Shown: positions 26,117-35,386, counted from the stretch's first letter. The stretch is DNA of 64,000 bases from Owenweeksia hongkongensis DSM 17368 (GCF_000236705.1 NC_016599.1:2232001-2296000); one strand, 5' to 3'. Notes: a model not told the origin generated them from the letters alone. Translations and numbers: made by a program.

Positions 26117-27265
26117 ATGAAAACATTCGGAAAAATTTTGCTAGGACTAATTGTCCTTCTAGTCATACTCAACTTTTTATTAGAGCCAATTGCGCTTAAA
26201 TATGTAAACAAAACCCTCAATAATATTGAAGGCTATAGGGGTGAAGTGAAGGATCTGGACATTGCGCTTTGGCGAGGAGCTTACCGAATTGACTCATTGA
26301 AACTTGATAAGCTAAACGGAGATTTTCCAGAGCCTTTTTTTGCAACAGAAGCTATTGACATTTCCATAGAATGGAGAGCTCTTTTTAACGGAGCTATAGT
26401 CGGTGAAATAATTGTAGAGAAACCGAAATTAATATTTGCCGTAGAGCCAGATGGTGAAGAAGTACAGGCTGGTGAAGAGAATGATTGGGTGCAAACTGTA
26501 AAGGATTTGGTACCTCTTCAAATTAACCGCTTTGAGATTATAGATGGGAATATTCGCTACAAGGACTATTCACCTGACCCTAATGTAGATGTCGGGTTGA
26601 CCAATTTTAATGTGCTTGCTACAAACCTTGGAAATGTGGTAGATGAAGGTGAACTTTTACCTTCTCACGTTGCAGTGAGTTCTAATACTTCAGGTAATGG
26701 AAAATTAAATGCGCAGATGGATATAAATGTGCTAAAAGAAATTCCTGATTTTGATTTTTCTATGGAAATAGACAAAATGGAGCTGACTTATCTGAAAGAC
26801 TTTACTGATGCTTACGCCAACTTCACCTTTAAGGAAGGAAATTTATATGTATCTTCAGAAGTGGCTATGAAAGATGGAAAGTATGATGGGTACGTAAAAC
26901 CGCTCATCAATAATGTATCCGTAGTAGATTTAGATGACAGTACTACCACCTTTTGGCGCAAAGCTTGGGAAGTAGTAGTGGGAGGAGTAATTGAGGTGTT
27001 TGAAAACCAAAAAAAGGATCAGTTTGCTACTAAAGTTCCTTTTTCAGGTAATATAAAGGATACAGACGTTGCCATCTGGACAACCTTGGGAAATATAATT
27101 AGGAATGCCTTTATTGAATCTTTTAATAAGAATATTGATAGCACAGTAAACCTGAAAAGTGTAAATGACGCTGAAGAAGACGAGGGCTTTTTCAAAACAA
27201 TATTCAACGGGGATAAGAAGAACGAAGATCAAGCAAAAGAAAAGGGTAAGGAAGAAAAAAAATAA
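26117..27265 (+). CDS. DUF748 (AsmA-like) envelope protein
   Basis: 382 residues: an N-terminal membrane anchor (about 5-24), then a periplasmic region with the DUF748 pattern (VKDLDIALWRGAYRIDSLKLDKL, VEKPKLIF, LQINRFEIIDGNIRYKDYSPDP), and a Lys/Glu-rich tail. The family is related to AsmA-like envelope proteins thought to act in lipid or outer-membrane homeostasis. It lies 11 bp after MscS and 3 bp before the oxidoreductase gene. Confidence 0.82.
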   Translation: MKTFGKILLGLIVLLVILNFLLEPIALKYVNKTLNNIEGYRGEVKDLDIALWRGAYRIDSLKLDKLNGDFPEPFFATEAIDISIEWRALFNGAIVGEIIVEKPKLIFAVEPDGEEVQAGEENDWVQTVKDLVPLQINRFEIIDGNIRYKDYSPDPNVDVGLTNFNVLATNLGNVVDEGELLPSHVAVSSNTSGNGKLNAQMDINVLKEIPDFDFSMEIDKMELTYLKDFTDAYANFTFKEGNLYVSSEVAMKDGKYDGYVKPLINNVSVVDLDDSTTTFWRKAWEVVVGGVIEVFENQKKDQFATKVPFSGNIKDTDVAIWTTLGNIIRNAFIESFNKNIDSTVNLKSVNDAEEDEGFFKTIFNGDKKNEDQAKEKGKEEKK

Positions 27266-27268
27266 AAC

Positions 27269-28630
27269 ATGGCTCACTTCAAACATATAGTCATAGGTTC
27301 AGGGCAAGCCGGAGTTCCTTTGGCAATATTTTTGGCAAACCGAGGTGAGAGCACCCTGATAATCGAAAAAGATAAAGTTGGAGGAACATGTGTAAATACT
27401 GGTTGCACTCCTTCCAAAACCATGCATGAAGCCATTCGCAAAATTTATCATTCACAACATATTGAATACGCAGGTCTAACGGTTCAGAGTTCCTTTGACT
27501 TTGGAAAATTGATGAAGCACGTTCGGGATATTCGCAATACCTGGAGTGAAGGTTCTACAGACAATATTGAGAATACCGAAAACCTGACACTAGCTCGAGG
27601 TCGTGCTCATTTTATTGATGATCGAACAGTAAGTATCAGAGGATTTAATCTAATTGATGAGCAGCATACTGCGGACTTCTTTTATATAAATACTGGTGCA
27701 CGCCCGCGCATGCCAGAAGTAGAAGGATTAAATTCAGTGGGTCCCCTTACCAATCGAAACATTTTTGAACTAACCGAGCAGCCAAAATCACTTATAATAA
27801 TTGGGGGAGGATACATTGGGCTAGAGTTTGCGCAAATGTTTGCCCGCATTGGCACTTCGGTTTCTGTGGTAAATCATGGGGATAAAATAGTCGGTCGAGA
27901 AGATGATGATATCATTGAACTTCTTCAGAAAAAACTGGAAGAAGAAGGGGTTACTTTTTATCTAAATAAATCTCCTGAAAAGGCTACTAAAGAGAGTAAT
28001 GGAGTAAGCTTGACACTGGAAGGTGGTAAAACCTTAAAAGCAGACAAAATACTTGTAGCTGCTGGACGTATTCCAAATTCTGATCACCTAGGGTTAGAAG
28101 CTGCCGGGATAAATGTGAATGATAAAGGAGTAATTGAAGTGAACGAAGTTTTGGGCACTTCGATAGAACATATTTATGCTTTAGGGGAGGTGGCAGGCAC
28201 ACCACAATTTACCCACATGGCCTACGATGATTATCGTGTGGTAAAAGCTAATATTGAGAAGCCAAAAGTTAGAAACACTTTACATCGCACTGTTCCTTAC
28301 ACGCTTTTTACTGATCCTCACCTTGGCCGCTTTGGCTTAAATGAGAAAGAGGCTAAAAAGAAGAATTTAGATTACAAATTGTATGAAATGCCAATGTCTT
28401 CTGTAGCGCGTGCTGCTGAAAAAAACGAACCCTACGGTAAAATAAAGGTACTCTGTGATCCTCAAAGCGAAGAGATTCTTGGAGCATCCATTTTGGGTGT
28501 GGATGGCGGAGAAATGATGACAGTACTACAAATGGCTTGTTCAGGAGGCATTACTGCACCTCAACTGCAGGAATACATTTTTGCCCACCCACTGCTGGCC
28601 GAAGGTTTCAACAACCTTTTTATTTCATAA
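27269..28630 (+). CDS. Mercuric-reductase-like FAD/NAD(P) disulfide oxidoreductase
   Basis: 453 residues, class I pyridine nucleotide-disulfide oxidoreductase: FAD motif IVIGSGQAGVPLA at the start, redox-active Cys41 and Cys46 in GGTCVNTGCTPSKT, NAD(P) motif IIIGGGYIGLEFAQMFAR (about 170), and a C-terminal dimerisation domain with FAHPLLAEGFNN. No N-terminal HMA domain and no C-terminal Cys pair, so true mercuric reductase activity is unlikely. Its 3' end overlaps the convergent aldehyde dehydrogenase gene by 11 bp. Confidence 0.88.
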   Translation: MAHFKHIVIGSGQAGVPLAIFLANRGESTLIIEKDKVGGTCVNTGCTPSKTMHEAIRKIYHSQHIEYAGLTVQSSFDFGKLMKHVRDIRNTWSEGSTDNIENTENLTLARGRAHFIDDRTVSIRGFNLIDEQHTADFFYINTGARPRMPEVEGLNSVGPLTNRNIFELTEQPKSLIIIGGGYIGLEFAQMFARIGTSVSVVNHGDKIVGREDDDIIELLQKKLEEEGVTFYLNKSPEKATKESNGVSLTLEGGKTLKADKILVAAGRIPNSDHLGLEAAGINVNDKGVIEVNEVLGTSIEHIYALGEVAGTPQFTHMAYDDYRVVKANIEKPKVRNTLHRTVPYTLFTDPHLGRFGLNEKEAKKKNLDYKLYEMPMSSVARAAEKNEPYGKIKVLCDPQSEEILGASILGVDGGEMMTVLQMACSGGITAPQLQEYIFAHPLLAEGFNNLFIS

Positions 28631-30023
28631 GCCAGCGAATCATCTTCAAAGCAAATTTGCCATAAGGCGGATATTTCATTGCTAAATCAAACCAGGTTGC
28701 GGTTTTCATAATCCCTTTTTTGTGCGAAAAAGTATCAAAACCTGATTTACCATGATAGCTGCCAAAACCACTATTTCCAACACCTCCAAAAGGCAGCTCA
28801 GGATTGCTAAGATGTACAAGAGCATTGTTTACTGCCCCGCCTCCAAAAGCTACTCTTTCAATAAAGCTCTTTTCAAATTTGCTATCTGAAGTAAAAACGT
28901 ATAGCGAAAGAGGATTAGGATTTTCAGCAATCACAGTCTTGGCTTCTTCAATGCTTTCAAAACTTAAAATGGGCAGCACCGGTCCAAAGATTTCATTCTG
29001 CATAAGCTTATCATCCATCTTTACATCGGTAATAAGCGTGGGCTCTATTCTCAGTTTTTGATGATCGGCTTTACCTCCAAAAATGATTTTCCCTTCAGAC
29101 AAATATTCTAACTGTGATTCGAAATGCTTCTTGTTGATAAGACTGGCCAAATGCTTACTACCTAGAGGCTCATCGCCATAAAAATCTGTAATTACATTTT
29201 TCAGATTTTCGACAAACTTGTCATAGACCTCATAATGCACCAAAAGATAATCTGGAGCAACACATGTTTGCCCCGCATTTACCCATTTGCCAAAAGCTAT
29301 TCGCTTTGCCGCAACTTTTAAATTAGCCGTTTTATCAATGATAGCAGGGCTTTTTCCACCGAGCTCCAACGTAACTGGGCTAAGGTGTGGAGCTGCCATT
29401 TCTGCGATTTTCTTTCCTACACCGGTACTCCCCGTAAAAAATACATGGTCAAATCGGTGATTGTTTATCAACTCTGGAACTACCACATGCCCCTCGCCTT
29501 CAACCACGGCCAATAGACCCGAATCAAAGTTTTCACCAATCATTTTACTAATAAGAGCTGCAGTCTTGGGCGTTTGTTCTGGCGGCTTTATGATAGCCGT
29601 ATTTCCCGCGGCCAGCGCAGCCACCACAGGAGCCAGCGCCAATTGAAAAGGGTAATTCCAAGGACCAATTACCAAAGTTACTCCCTTGGGGTATGGCAAA
29701 ATGTAGCTCTTAGAAGGCCAACTAGTAAGCGGGCTACTTACTCTTTCCTTCTCCATCCATCCGCTCAGATTTTCTAAAGTGAAATTTATTTCTTCAAGCA
29801 AAAAGCCTACTTCTGTGGCATAACCCTCAAACTCTGGTTTGGAAAAATCTTGCTTCAACGCATCCAAAATTTGTGGTTCATAGTCAACCACCACATCCTT
29901 CAACTTTTTGAGTTGATCTTTTCTAAACTTATAGGAAAGAGTAGATCCGCTCTCAAAAAATAATTTTTGGGATTGATATATAGCTGCTATTCTTCCAGGT
30001 AACTCTGGTGATGGATTAGTCAT
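28620..30023 (-). CDS. Aldehyde dehydrogenase, class-3-like
   Basis: 467 residues, the short class-3/fatty-aldehyde type. Catalytic-type Glu220 in LELGGKSP and Cys254 in NAGQTCVAPDY are present; the cofactor motif FFTGSTGVGK precedes them. It ends in a hydrophobic, basic tail. It likely oxidises medium- or long-chain aldehydes with NAD(P). Convergent with the oxidoreductase gene. Confidence 0.92.
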   Translation of the reverse strand: MTNPSPELPGRIAAIYQSQKLFFESGSTLSYKFRKDQLKKLKDVVVDYEPQILDALKQDFSKPEFEGYATEVGFLLEEINFTLENLSGWMEKERVSSPLTSWPSKSYILPYPKGVTLVIGPWNYPFQLALAPVVAALAAGNTAIIKPPEQTPKTAALISKMIGENFDSGLLAVVEGEGHVVVPELINNHRFDHVFFTGSTGVGKKIAEMAAPHLSPVTLELGGKSPAIIDKTANLKVAAKRIAFGKWVNAGQTCVAPDYLLVHYEVYDKFVENLKNVITDFYGDEPLGSKHLASLINKKHFESQLEYLSEGKIIFGGKADHQKLRIEPTLITDVKMDDKLMQNEIFGPVLPILSFESIEEAKTVIAENPNPLSLYVFTSDSKFEKSFIERVAFGGGAVNNALVHLSNPELPFGGVGNSGFGSYHGKSGFDTFSHKKGIMKTATWFDLAMKYPPYGKFALKMIRWLMK

Positions 30024-30111
30024 TGCAAGTAATATTTTAAAATTTAACCAAAAGGTTAGAATCTTGTTCTAAAATAAAAAGGCTACTCCAATATTAAGCC
30101 AAAAGACAAGA

Positions 30112-30768
30112 TTAGCCCTCTACCGCAAAAAGCTCTGAAAAGCGTGGGTAAACATCATCAGAAGATGTAATGGAAGTATGGTCGATTATGGTAAGACTTG
30201 GCTGATCTATGGCAATATGCTTGGCTGTGCTAGTGTGCGAAGAAACCACCAAAAAGGCTTCGCCTCTATTTTTTGACTTTCCCTTTCCGTTGAGTATACG
30301 CTGAATAGCATCGCTGCCGCTAAGAGCATTATCAGCTGTGCACATTTTTAATGATCCGCTGTGTACCCCACAAGAGTCAAGAATAAACCGAGTACCTATC
30401 TCCCAGTAATCGCTCACCAAATAATATTCCCAGTCTTTTCTTTTTTCAATGCTTTCAAATACGTTTTGAACACCTGGCCACACGTCAAACATTTCCTCTT
30501 CTTCAATAAAAAGCTTTTTCAGGTTTTCCCTAAAAAGGGCGCGAACCTCATCATACTCTTCATTGGATGGGAAGCGTCCAAGATTGTTTCTAAAAACATT
30601 GATAAGCACTCCGCTACAGTTCTCATTCCAGCTAAGATCCTGCTGGTCAATCGGAGTTTTGGTAATCGTACGCAAAGCCTCCATAAGGCATTCGCGAAGG
30701 GGAATATTATCGTATTTTATTACGGCCGGAAGGTCAAAAAATACACGATTCATGAGTGAAAATGTCAA
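30112..30768 (-). CDS. Hypothetical protein, possibly a degenerate HAD-like fold
   Basis: 218 residues; an alternative start is the Met at codon 6. I do not recognise it with certainty. FFDLPAVIKYDN near the start sits where a HAD motif I would be but lacks the DxD pair. YYLVSDYWEIGTRFILDSCGV (about 120) resembles a HAD motif II region, followed by SGSDAIQRILNGKGKSKNRGEAFLVVSS. An inactive HAD relative is one reading. It stands alone between the aldehyde dehydrogenase and SIMPL genes. Confidence 0.6.
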   Translation of the reverse strand: MTFSLMNRVFFDLPAVIKYDNIPLRECLMEALRTITKTPIDQQDLSWNENCSGVLINVFRNNLGRFPSNEEYDEVRALFRENLKKLFIEEEEMFDVWPGVQNVFESIEKRKDWEYYLVSDYWEIGTRFILDSCGVHSGSLKMCTADNALSGSDAIQRILNGKGKSKNRGEAFLVVSSHTSTAKHIAIDQPSLTIIDHTSITSSDDVYPRFSELFAVEG

Positions 30769-30823
30769 ATGCGATTTTGGTGACGCAAATGTAATTTAAT
30801 TCCTACCCTCAGCTATGTTAAAT

Positions 30824-31552
30824 TTACCTAATTGCAAATTCCAAGCGCATGGTGATTGTTGCCGTTTTCTTTTTAGCATAGGTGTTATACGTTCCTCCCC
30901 AACTATAATCTTCGTTGCTGTTTTGGGCAATTATTTGAAAAACTCCCATGCTGGCCTCTTTAAGGTTTCCCAGCGTTGCACTGGCATTTTCTGCAATTCG
31001 CTCTGCTCTTAAACGGCCGTCTTTAGTAGCCGCAGAAATCATTTCAAGTTTGAGATCTGAAAGACCTGTATAATAAAACTGAGGCGAGTTTGAATTAAAC
31101 TCCACACCTTGATTGATAAGCTCTGTAACCTCACGGCTTATATTCTCCACTTTATCCACCTCTTTTGATTCTATCTTTACCGTTTGGCTCAATCTGTACC
31201 CTCTAAAAACCCGGTTGCTGTTGCCATTTTGTAAATACTCATATTCATAATCTTTAGAAATATCTACCGCTGAAAATACCAACTCAGCTTCCTTTACCCC
31301 TTGCTCCACAAAGTACTTACGAATAATTTCACGGTCAGCATCCAACTTGGCATAAGCTTCTTTTAAGTTCATCTCCAGTCGGCTAAAACTTCCGCTCCAT
31401 ACAATCAAGTCGCTTACAAAGTCCTTTTTACCAAGTCCCGTAACTACGATGGTGTCATCATAATCATTCCGTTGCTTTATGCCGCTTACAGCAATTATGG
31501 CAGTAATTACCAAAGCTAAACCGATGGCTATAGCGGCTCCTATATTTTTCAT
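30824..31552 (-). CDS. SIMPL domain (DUF541) protein
   Basis: 242 residues from the ATG at 31552, which overlaps the upstream stop by 4 bp; the frame stays open further upstream but that would run into the neighbour. One N-terminal membrane anchor (about 5-25) precedes a SIMPL domain (IVVTGLGKKDFVSDLIVWSG, LINQGVEF, AATKDGRLRAERIAENA). SIMPL proteins are periplasmic or outer-membrane associated; their role is poorly defined. Confidence 0.85.
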   Translation of the reverse strand: MKNIGAAIAIGLALVITAIIAVSGIKQRNDYDDTIVVTGLGKKDFVSDLIVWSGSFSRLEMNLKEAYAKLDADREIIRKYFVEQGVKEAELVFSAVDISKDYEYEYLQNGNSNRVFRGYRLSQTVKIESKEVDKVENISREVTELINQGVEFNSNSPQFYYTGLSDLKLEMISAATKDGRLRAERIAENASATLGNLKEASMGVFQIIAQNSNEDYSWGGTYNTYAKKKTATITMRLEFAIR

Positions 31553-32766
31553 ATTTCTTTTAATTTCGTTTCCACCTCTGACGAGCTTTCCAGTGTTTTG
31601 TGCACCGGACATTTATTGGCAATTTGTAAAATTCGCTCTCGTTGCTTTTCATCCAAATCGCCCTCTACCTCTATTATCCTGATGAACTTTCCAATCTTGC
31701 GCTCTTCGCTATCGCAATGCTTTATATCTTCAAAATAGCTGTTGTCATAACTCAAATGAACCTTCACTTCTTTTAGCGGCCAATCTTTTCGATTAGCATA
31801 CATTTTTATGGTCATGGCGGTACAAGCACCAAGACCAGCCGACACTAATTCATAAGGGCTAGGACCTAAATCCTCGCCACCAACACTCTTTGGCTCATCG
31901 GCCAAAATGTGATACTTTCCTGCTAATATTTCTGTTAAAAATGGGCCATCATTCAATCGAACAACAACTTGCTCATCTGTTTCAAGAGCTGCCGCTACCC
32001 TAGCAGGCGCATACCTCTGAACCCAATTGGCAATCATATCTCCAGCATAAGCAGAATCCGAAGGGTAGCTCAATAAATGATCGGCTCCATCTAAGCTTAC
32101 AAAGCTTTTGGGATGGTGTAATTTTTCATACAAATGACGCGCATTGGCAATACCAACGGTATCATCTTGTGGAGAGTGCATTACCAAAGTAGCCTTTCCT
32201 CTCAGCTCTTTTATCAGCTCATCTACTTTAGTGTTTTCAAGGTCTTTTACAAACTGATCTTTTATAGAAAACTCTCGGCCCGCCAATAGAACTTTAGCTT
32301 CCCCTTTTTCCTTTATCTCCTCTATACTTTCCGTAAAAAGCTTAGTCACATGGTCAGGTTCCGAAGGAGCCCCAATAGTAGCAATCGCCCGAACCGAATC
32401 CATTTTGGCACCAGCTATAAGCACAGCTGCACCACCCAAGGAGTGACCGATAAGCAATGTAGGCTCCTTGTGGTTTTCCTTTAAAAACTCAGCAGCAGCA
32501 AAAAGATCATTCACATTGGAAGTAAAGTTGCTGTCGCTAAAATCGCCACCACTTTGACCCAAGCCTGTAAAATCAAATCGTAAAACACCCCATCCTTTTT
32601 GCGTAAGCGCCAAAGCAATATTTCGCTCAGATTTTAAATCCTTACCACAGGTAAAACAGTGCGCAAAAATGGCAAACTGATCAGGTCGCTTATCTAACGG
32701 CAATTCCAGCTTACCTGCCAATTCTACTCCTTCTTTGTTTTTGAATTTTACCTTCTCAGATTTCAT
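31549..32766 (-). CDS. Alpha/beta hydrolase fused to OsmC domain
   Basis: 405 residues. Residues 1 to about 255 are an alpha/beta hydrolase with nucleophile elbow LIGHSLGGA (Ser109), DDTVG for the acid and GADHLLS for the His. Residues about 270-405 are an OsmC/YhfA-like domain with two Cys (GLGACTAMTIKMY and NKCPVHKTL), the peroxidatic and resolving pair of organic-hydroperoxide reductases. The fusion is a known architecture. It may couple release of an acyl or peroxide substrate to its reduction. It lies in a minus-strand run with the TraB and SIMPL genes. Confidence 0.9.
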   Translation of the reverse strand: MKSEKVKFKNKEGVELAGKLELPLDKRPDQFAIFAHCFTCGKDLKSERNIALALTQKGWGVLRFDFTGLGQSGGDFSDSNFTSNVNDLFAAAEFLKENHKEPTLLIGHSLGGAAVLIAGAKMDSVRAIATIGAPSEPDHVTKLFTESIEEIKEKGEAKVLLAGREFSIKDQFVKDLENTKVDELIKELRGKATLVMHSPQDDTVGIANARHLYEKLHHPKSFVSLDGADHLLSYPSDSAYAGDMIANWVQRYAPARVAAALETDEQVVVRLNDGPFLTEILAGKYHILADEPKSVGGEDLGPSPYELVSAGLGACTAMTIKMYANRKDWPLKEVKVHLSYDNSYFEDIKHCDSEERKIGKFIRIIEVEGDLDEKQRERILQIANKCPVHKTLESSSEVETKLKEI

Positions 32767-32781
32767 ACTTTCAATGTTTTT

Positions 32782-33678
32782 TTACTCCCTACTACTGACT
32801 ACGTACCCTTCTGCTTTCAGCAACTCAAGCACTCCCATTTCACCAGGCAGATGCAAGGCTCCAACCGCTATAAAAGCCTTTCCTTCATCCAACAAAGGTT
32901 TAAGCTTTGGAATCCACTTTTTGTTTCGGTCATCCAGCAATAAAGTCATTTCACCCATCGATTCGTCCCAATCCTGACTTAGTTCCCATAGTTTATCCAA
33001 ATCCTGTTTTTGATAGGCATCCAAAATCTCTGCACTCAAATCATCTTCTAACTCCGCTTTCACATTTTCTACCAAAGCTGCTGCTTGCTCTTCCACCGTT
33101 TGGCTATCAAAAAGAATTTCAGCTTGCTCCATGGCGGTTTCCAATGGCACTACTTTCTTACCCTTCTCTTTTCCATCCTCCGCAAAAAATAAGTCTATCG
33201 GTGTTCCATCAAAAGTGAAATCTTTAGGAGTTACCTCCTGCGCTTTTGCTACAGAATACATCGTAGAAAGCATGATGGGTTTTACATTATCAAACTGTGA
33301 AATGGGCATCCCAATGATGGGCTCTATTTCTTGCTTTAGCAAAACATAATCTGCGCTATCTACCAAGCTCTTCAAAGAGTTATCAAGCATCATCGCCTTC
33401 ATGGCCACCATCATCATTGCCGATGAATCAAGCTCCGTTTCTATCACTACAGTTTCTGATTCTTCATAAGCTTTTTTCACAGGAGCATTTTCATCCAAAT
33501 ACGCTGAGCCAATTAAATGATACGTCCCAAATATGTAGGAAGTGGCCTGGGTTTCCGGGTTTTCTATTTTCCATAAAAGGGACGACTTTTGGGCCTTTGT
33601 AGGCAAAACTACAAGCAACAAAACTGCCATTACAGCTAAGCTTCCTGCCCATTTCCCCCACCTATTTTTTATATCCAT
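32782..33678 (-). CDS. TraB/GumN-family protein
   Basis: 298 residues from the ATG at 33678; Met codons at 33687 and 33714 in the same frame are alternatives but overlap the upstream gene more. A signal peptide ends near PTKAQKS. The family hallmarks are YIFGTYHLIGSAY near the start and AFIAVGALHLPGEMGVLELL near the end, each with a G-x-x-H element. TraB/GumN proteins are proposed to be metal-dependent hydrolases. Exported, probably periplasmic. Confidence 0.87.
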   Translation of the reverse strand: MDIKNRWGKWAGSLAVMAVLLLVVLPTKAQKSSLLWKIENPETQATSYIFGTYHLIGSAYLDENAPVKKAYEESETVVIETELDSSAMMMVAMKAMMLDNSLKSLVDSADYVLLKQEIEPIIGMPISQFDNVKPIMLSTMYSVAKAQEVTPKDFTFDGTPIDLFFAEDGKEKGKKVVPLETAMEQAEILFDSQTVEEQAAALVENVKAELEDDLSAEILDAYQKQDLDKLWELSQDWDESMGEMTLLLDDRNKKWIPKLKPLLDEGKAFIAVGALHLPGEMGVLELLKAEGYVVSSRE

Positions 33679-34847
33679 CTGTTCCATTCGGTTACCATTT
33701 TGTTGTGCGACCACTTTTTGATAGCTGACAAATTACTCAATCCAAGAACACTATTTAAGGCAATCGGATACTTTAAAGTTTTCTGTAAAGTGTAGCCCGT
33801 TTTTATCTCACTTTTATAATACCTGTACATGTGTTCTTGATAGTGCGTCATGTTATAATCTTTGTCCTTCAAGGCCTGCACAATATGCTCGGAGCAAATC
33901 CGTGCCGACATCATGCCCGGGCCAATACCCTTTCCGGTAAAAGGCTCAATCATTCCCGCAGCATCGCCAATCAATGCAAATCGCTCGCCAGCAATTTGCC
34001 GCTTGGGCGTAATTATGGGCAAACCCCAGCCTCTGGTTTTTTCCAAAGGTTCAGCTTCCGCAAACATCCTTGCCACCTTCATATTGTTTTCAATCACATG
34101 ATCGAGCATTTTCTTGAGGTTTACTTTTTTATCAGAAATAGCGGTGCTCACCATCCCTAATCCAACATTTGCTTCATTATTACTAAGTGGAAATGCCCAG
34201 AAATATCCAGGCAGCAATTCTTTATCAAAAAAGAATTCCAAGTGATTCCCATCATGGAATCCTTTCACATTTTTGTAATAGACACGTAGTGCCCCTATCA
34301 AATGCTCCTTCTCACGAAAGTGCTCCAAACCCAAATGACGTGTCACGATAGGCTTTTCACCTTCTGCTCCAATTATCATTTTGGCCTTTATTACATGCTC
34401 TACACCTCCATTGACATAAGTTACATCCACACCTGCATCATGGCGGATAATTCCTATTACTTCGCTTTCGTTTAAAAGTTTGCCGTATTCATCAGTAAGG
34501 TTTCGAACCAAAAAATCATCAAGATCTAACCTTCGAGAAGTGTAAAATGGCGCCATAGGGAAGCCATTATCCCTAAAGTCATAGCGCAACTCTTTGCCAT
34601 TTGAAGCATGAAAACAAAATCCCCAGGAAGCCAACATTTCAGACTCTTGAGTAAATCGCTCTTGCAGCTCAGGACTAATTCGCTTCAGCACATTGAGCAC
34701 ATCTACGGTAATGCCGTCACCACATATTTTATCTCTGGGAAAACTGCCCTTATCAAGAACTATATGGTTTATTTTTTCCTTGGTCAAAAAGTGAGAAAGC
34801 GTAGCCCCAGCTGGCCCCGCGCCCACTATACAGATTTCTGTATCCAT
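33669..34847 (-). CDS. Geranylgeranyl-reductase-like FAD-dependent oxidoreductase
   Basis: 392 residues. The FAD motif CIVGAGPAGATLSHFL starts at residue 6, KICGDGI follows near 42, and ALIGDAAGMIEPFTGKGIGPGMMSA (about 290) is the second FAD contact. The pattern fits geranylgeranyl reductase/digeranylglycerophospholipid-reductase-like flavoproteins of the p-hydroxybenzoate hydroxylase superfamily, which in bacteria may act on isoprenoid or lipid double bonds. Substrate unknown. Confidence 0.85.
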   Translation of the reverse strand: MDTEICIVGAGPAGATLSHFLTKEKINHIVLDKGSFPRDKICGDGITVDVLNVLKRISPELQERFTQESEMLASWGFCFHASNGKELRYDFRDNGFPMAPFYTSRRLDLDDFLVRNLTDEYGKLLNESEVIGIIRHDAGVDVTYVNGGVEHVIKAKMIIGAEGEKPIVTRHLGLEHFREKEHLIGALRVYYKNVKGFHDGNHLEFFFDKELLPGYFWAFPLSNNEANVGLGMVSTAISDKKVNLKKMLDHVIENNMKVARMFAEAEPLEKTRGWGLPIITPKRQIAGERFALIGDAAGMIEPFTGKGIGPGMMSARICSEHIVQALKDKDYNMTHYQEHMYRYYKSEIKTGYTLQKTLKYPIALNSVLGLSNLSAIKKWSHNKMVTEWNRWI

Positions 34848-35100
34848 TGTAGTTTATAACGTTATTTTTGAGTCAATTGCCTCGTTCCGTTTGATGGCTC
34901 TACTTGGCAAATCTATTCATCAGGCCAAATTACCAATCTATCCTTTGGTATTATCCATTCAACGAATTGATATTTTCAAGCGCTTATTGCGTTCTATTTT
35001 TAACCCCAAGTTCAAGTCAAGAAACATGGAAAAACTTGCTTCAAAGCAAGTAAAATATTGTGGTAACTCGGCTATAAGCCGCAAATATCACACAAGTTAG
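34848..35100. other. Intergenic region without a convincing gene
   Basis: About 250 bp between the flavoprotein gene and the first tandem RNA element. It holds only a 69-codon open frame (34891-35100) without homology signs, and a short palindrome CGGCTATAAGCCG near its end. It probably carries the promoter of RNA element A, but no good -7 box is visible: TATCACAC occurs where copy B has TACATTTG. Confidence 0.4.
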
Positions 35101-35203
35101 TTTAGTTGAGAGAGGTTTAGTTGAGCACTAAATCTGGTCCAAGATTTGGGAGGAGTCACACATCAAGGACCACAAAGCCCTGGAGTAATCCGGGGCTTTA
35201 TCA
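35101..35203 (+). ncRNA. Candidate structured small RNA, tandem copy A
   Basis: Three hairpins in about 100 nt. H1: GGTTTAGT (35114-35121) with ACTAAATC (35127-35134). H2: TGGTCC (35135-35140) with GGACCA (35167-35172), enclosing GAT/ATC and the loop TTGGGAGGAGTCACAC. H3: AGCCCTGGA with TCCGGGGCT around GTAA, a terminator-like stem with a weak T-tail. Copy B, 158 bp downstream, has the same layout and loop with different stem bases. No coding potential is seen. It may belong to a known Bacteroidota RNA family that I cannot check. Confidence 0.7.
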
Positions 35204-35244
35204 TTTATACCCTATTGGCTCGATGGTCTCCCCATAATTTTCTC

Positions 35245-35252
35245 TACATTTG
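35245..35252 (+). promoter_or_regulatory. -7 promoter box for RNA copy B
   Basis: TACATTTG is an exact match to the Bacteroidota -7 consensus TAnnTTTG. It ends 6 bp before the conserved 5' end of copy B (35259), the distance expected for a transcription start there. No clear -33 TTTG at the usual distance. Confidence 0.65.
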
Positions 35253-35258
35253 ACATAG

Positions 35259-35366
35259 TTTAGTTGAGAGAGGTTTAGTTTAACACTAAATCTTAGGCCC
35301 ATTGATTTGGGAGGAGTCACATATCAAAGGCCGCATAGCCCCGAAGAAATTCGGGGTTTTCTTTTT
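35259..35366 (+). ncRNA. Candidate structured small RNA, tandem copy B
   Basis: Same three-hairpin layout as copy A. H1: GGTTTAGT with ACTAAATC around TTAAC. H2: GGCC (35296-35299) with GGCC (35329-35332), then TTGAT (35302-35306) with ATCAA (35323-35327), enclosing TTGGGAGGAGTCACAT. H3: CCCCGAA with TTCGGGG around GAAA, then TTTTCTTTTTT, a good intrinsic terminator. The H2 and H3 stems differ from copy A on both sides while pairing is kept, and the apical loop is almost unchanged. A precise -7 box precedes it. Confidence 0.75.
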
Positions 35367-35378
35367 TACAATACACTG

Positions 35379-35386
35379 TACATTTG
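35379..35386 (+). promoter_or_regulatory. -7 promoter box for hemJ, possibly leaderless
   Basis: TACATTTG ends 4 bp before the hemJ ATG at 35391. If used, transcription would start at or within a base or two of the start codon, giving a leaderless mRNA. The match is exact, but no -33 element is evident because the terminator of RNA copy B lies there. Confidence 0.5.

Noticed and set aside
27269-28630. Calling the disulfide oxidoreductase a mercuric reductase MerA
   Set aside because: It lacks the N-terminal HMA domain and the C-terminal cysteine pair, and no mer genes are nearby.
34891-35100. 69-codon open frame between the flavoprotein gene and the RNA elements
   Set aside because: Basic, low-information translation with no family signs, and it runs into the RNA element; probably chance.
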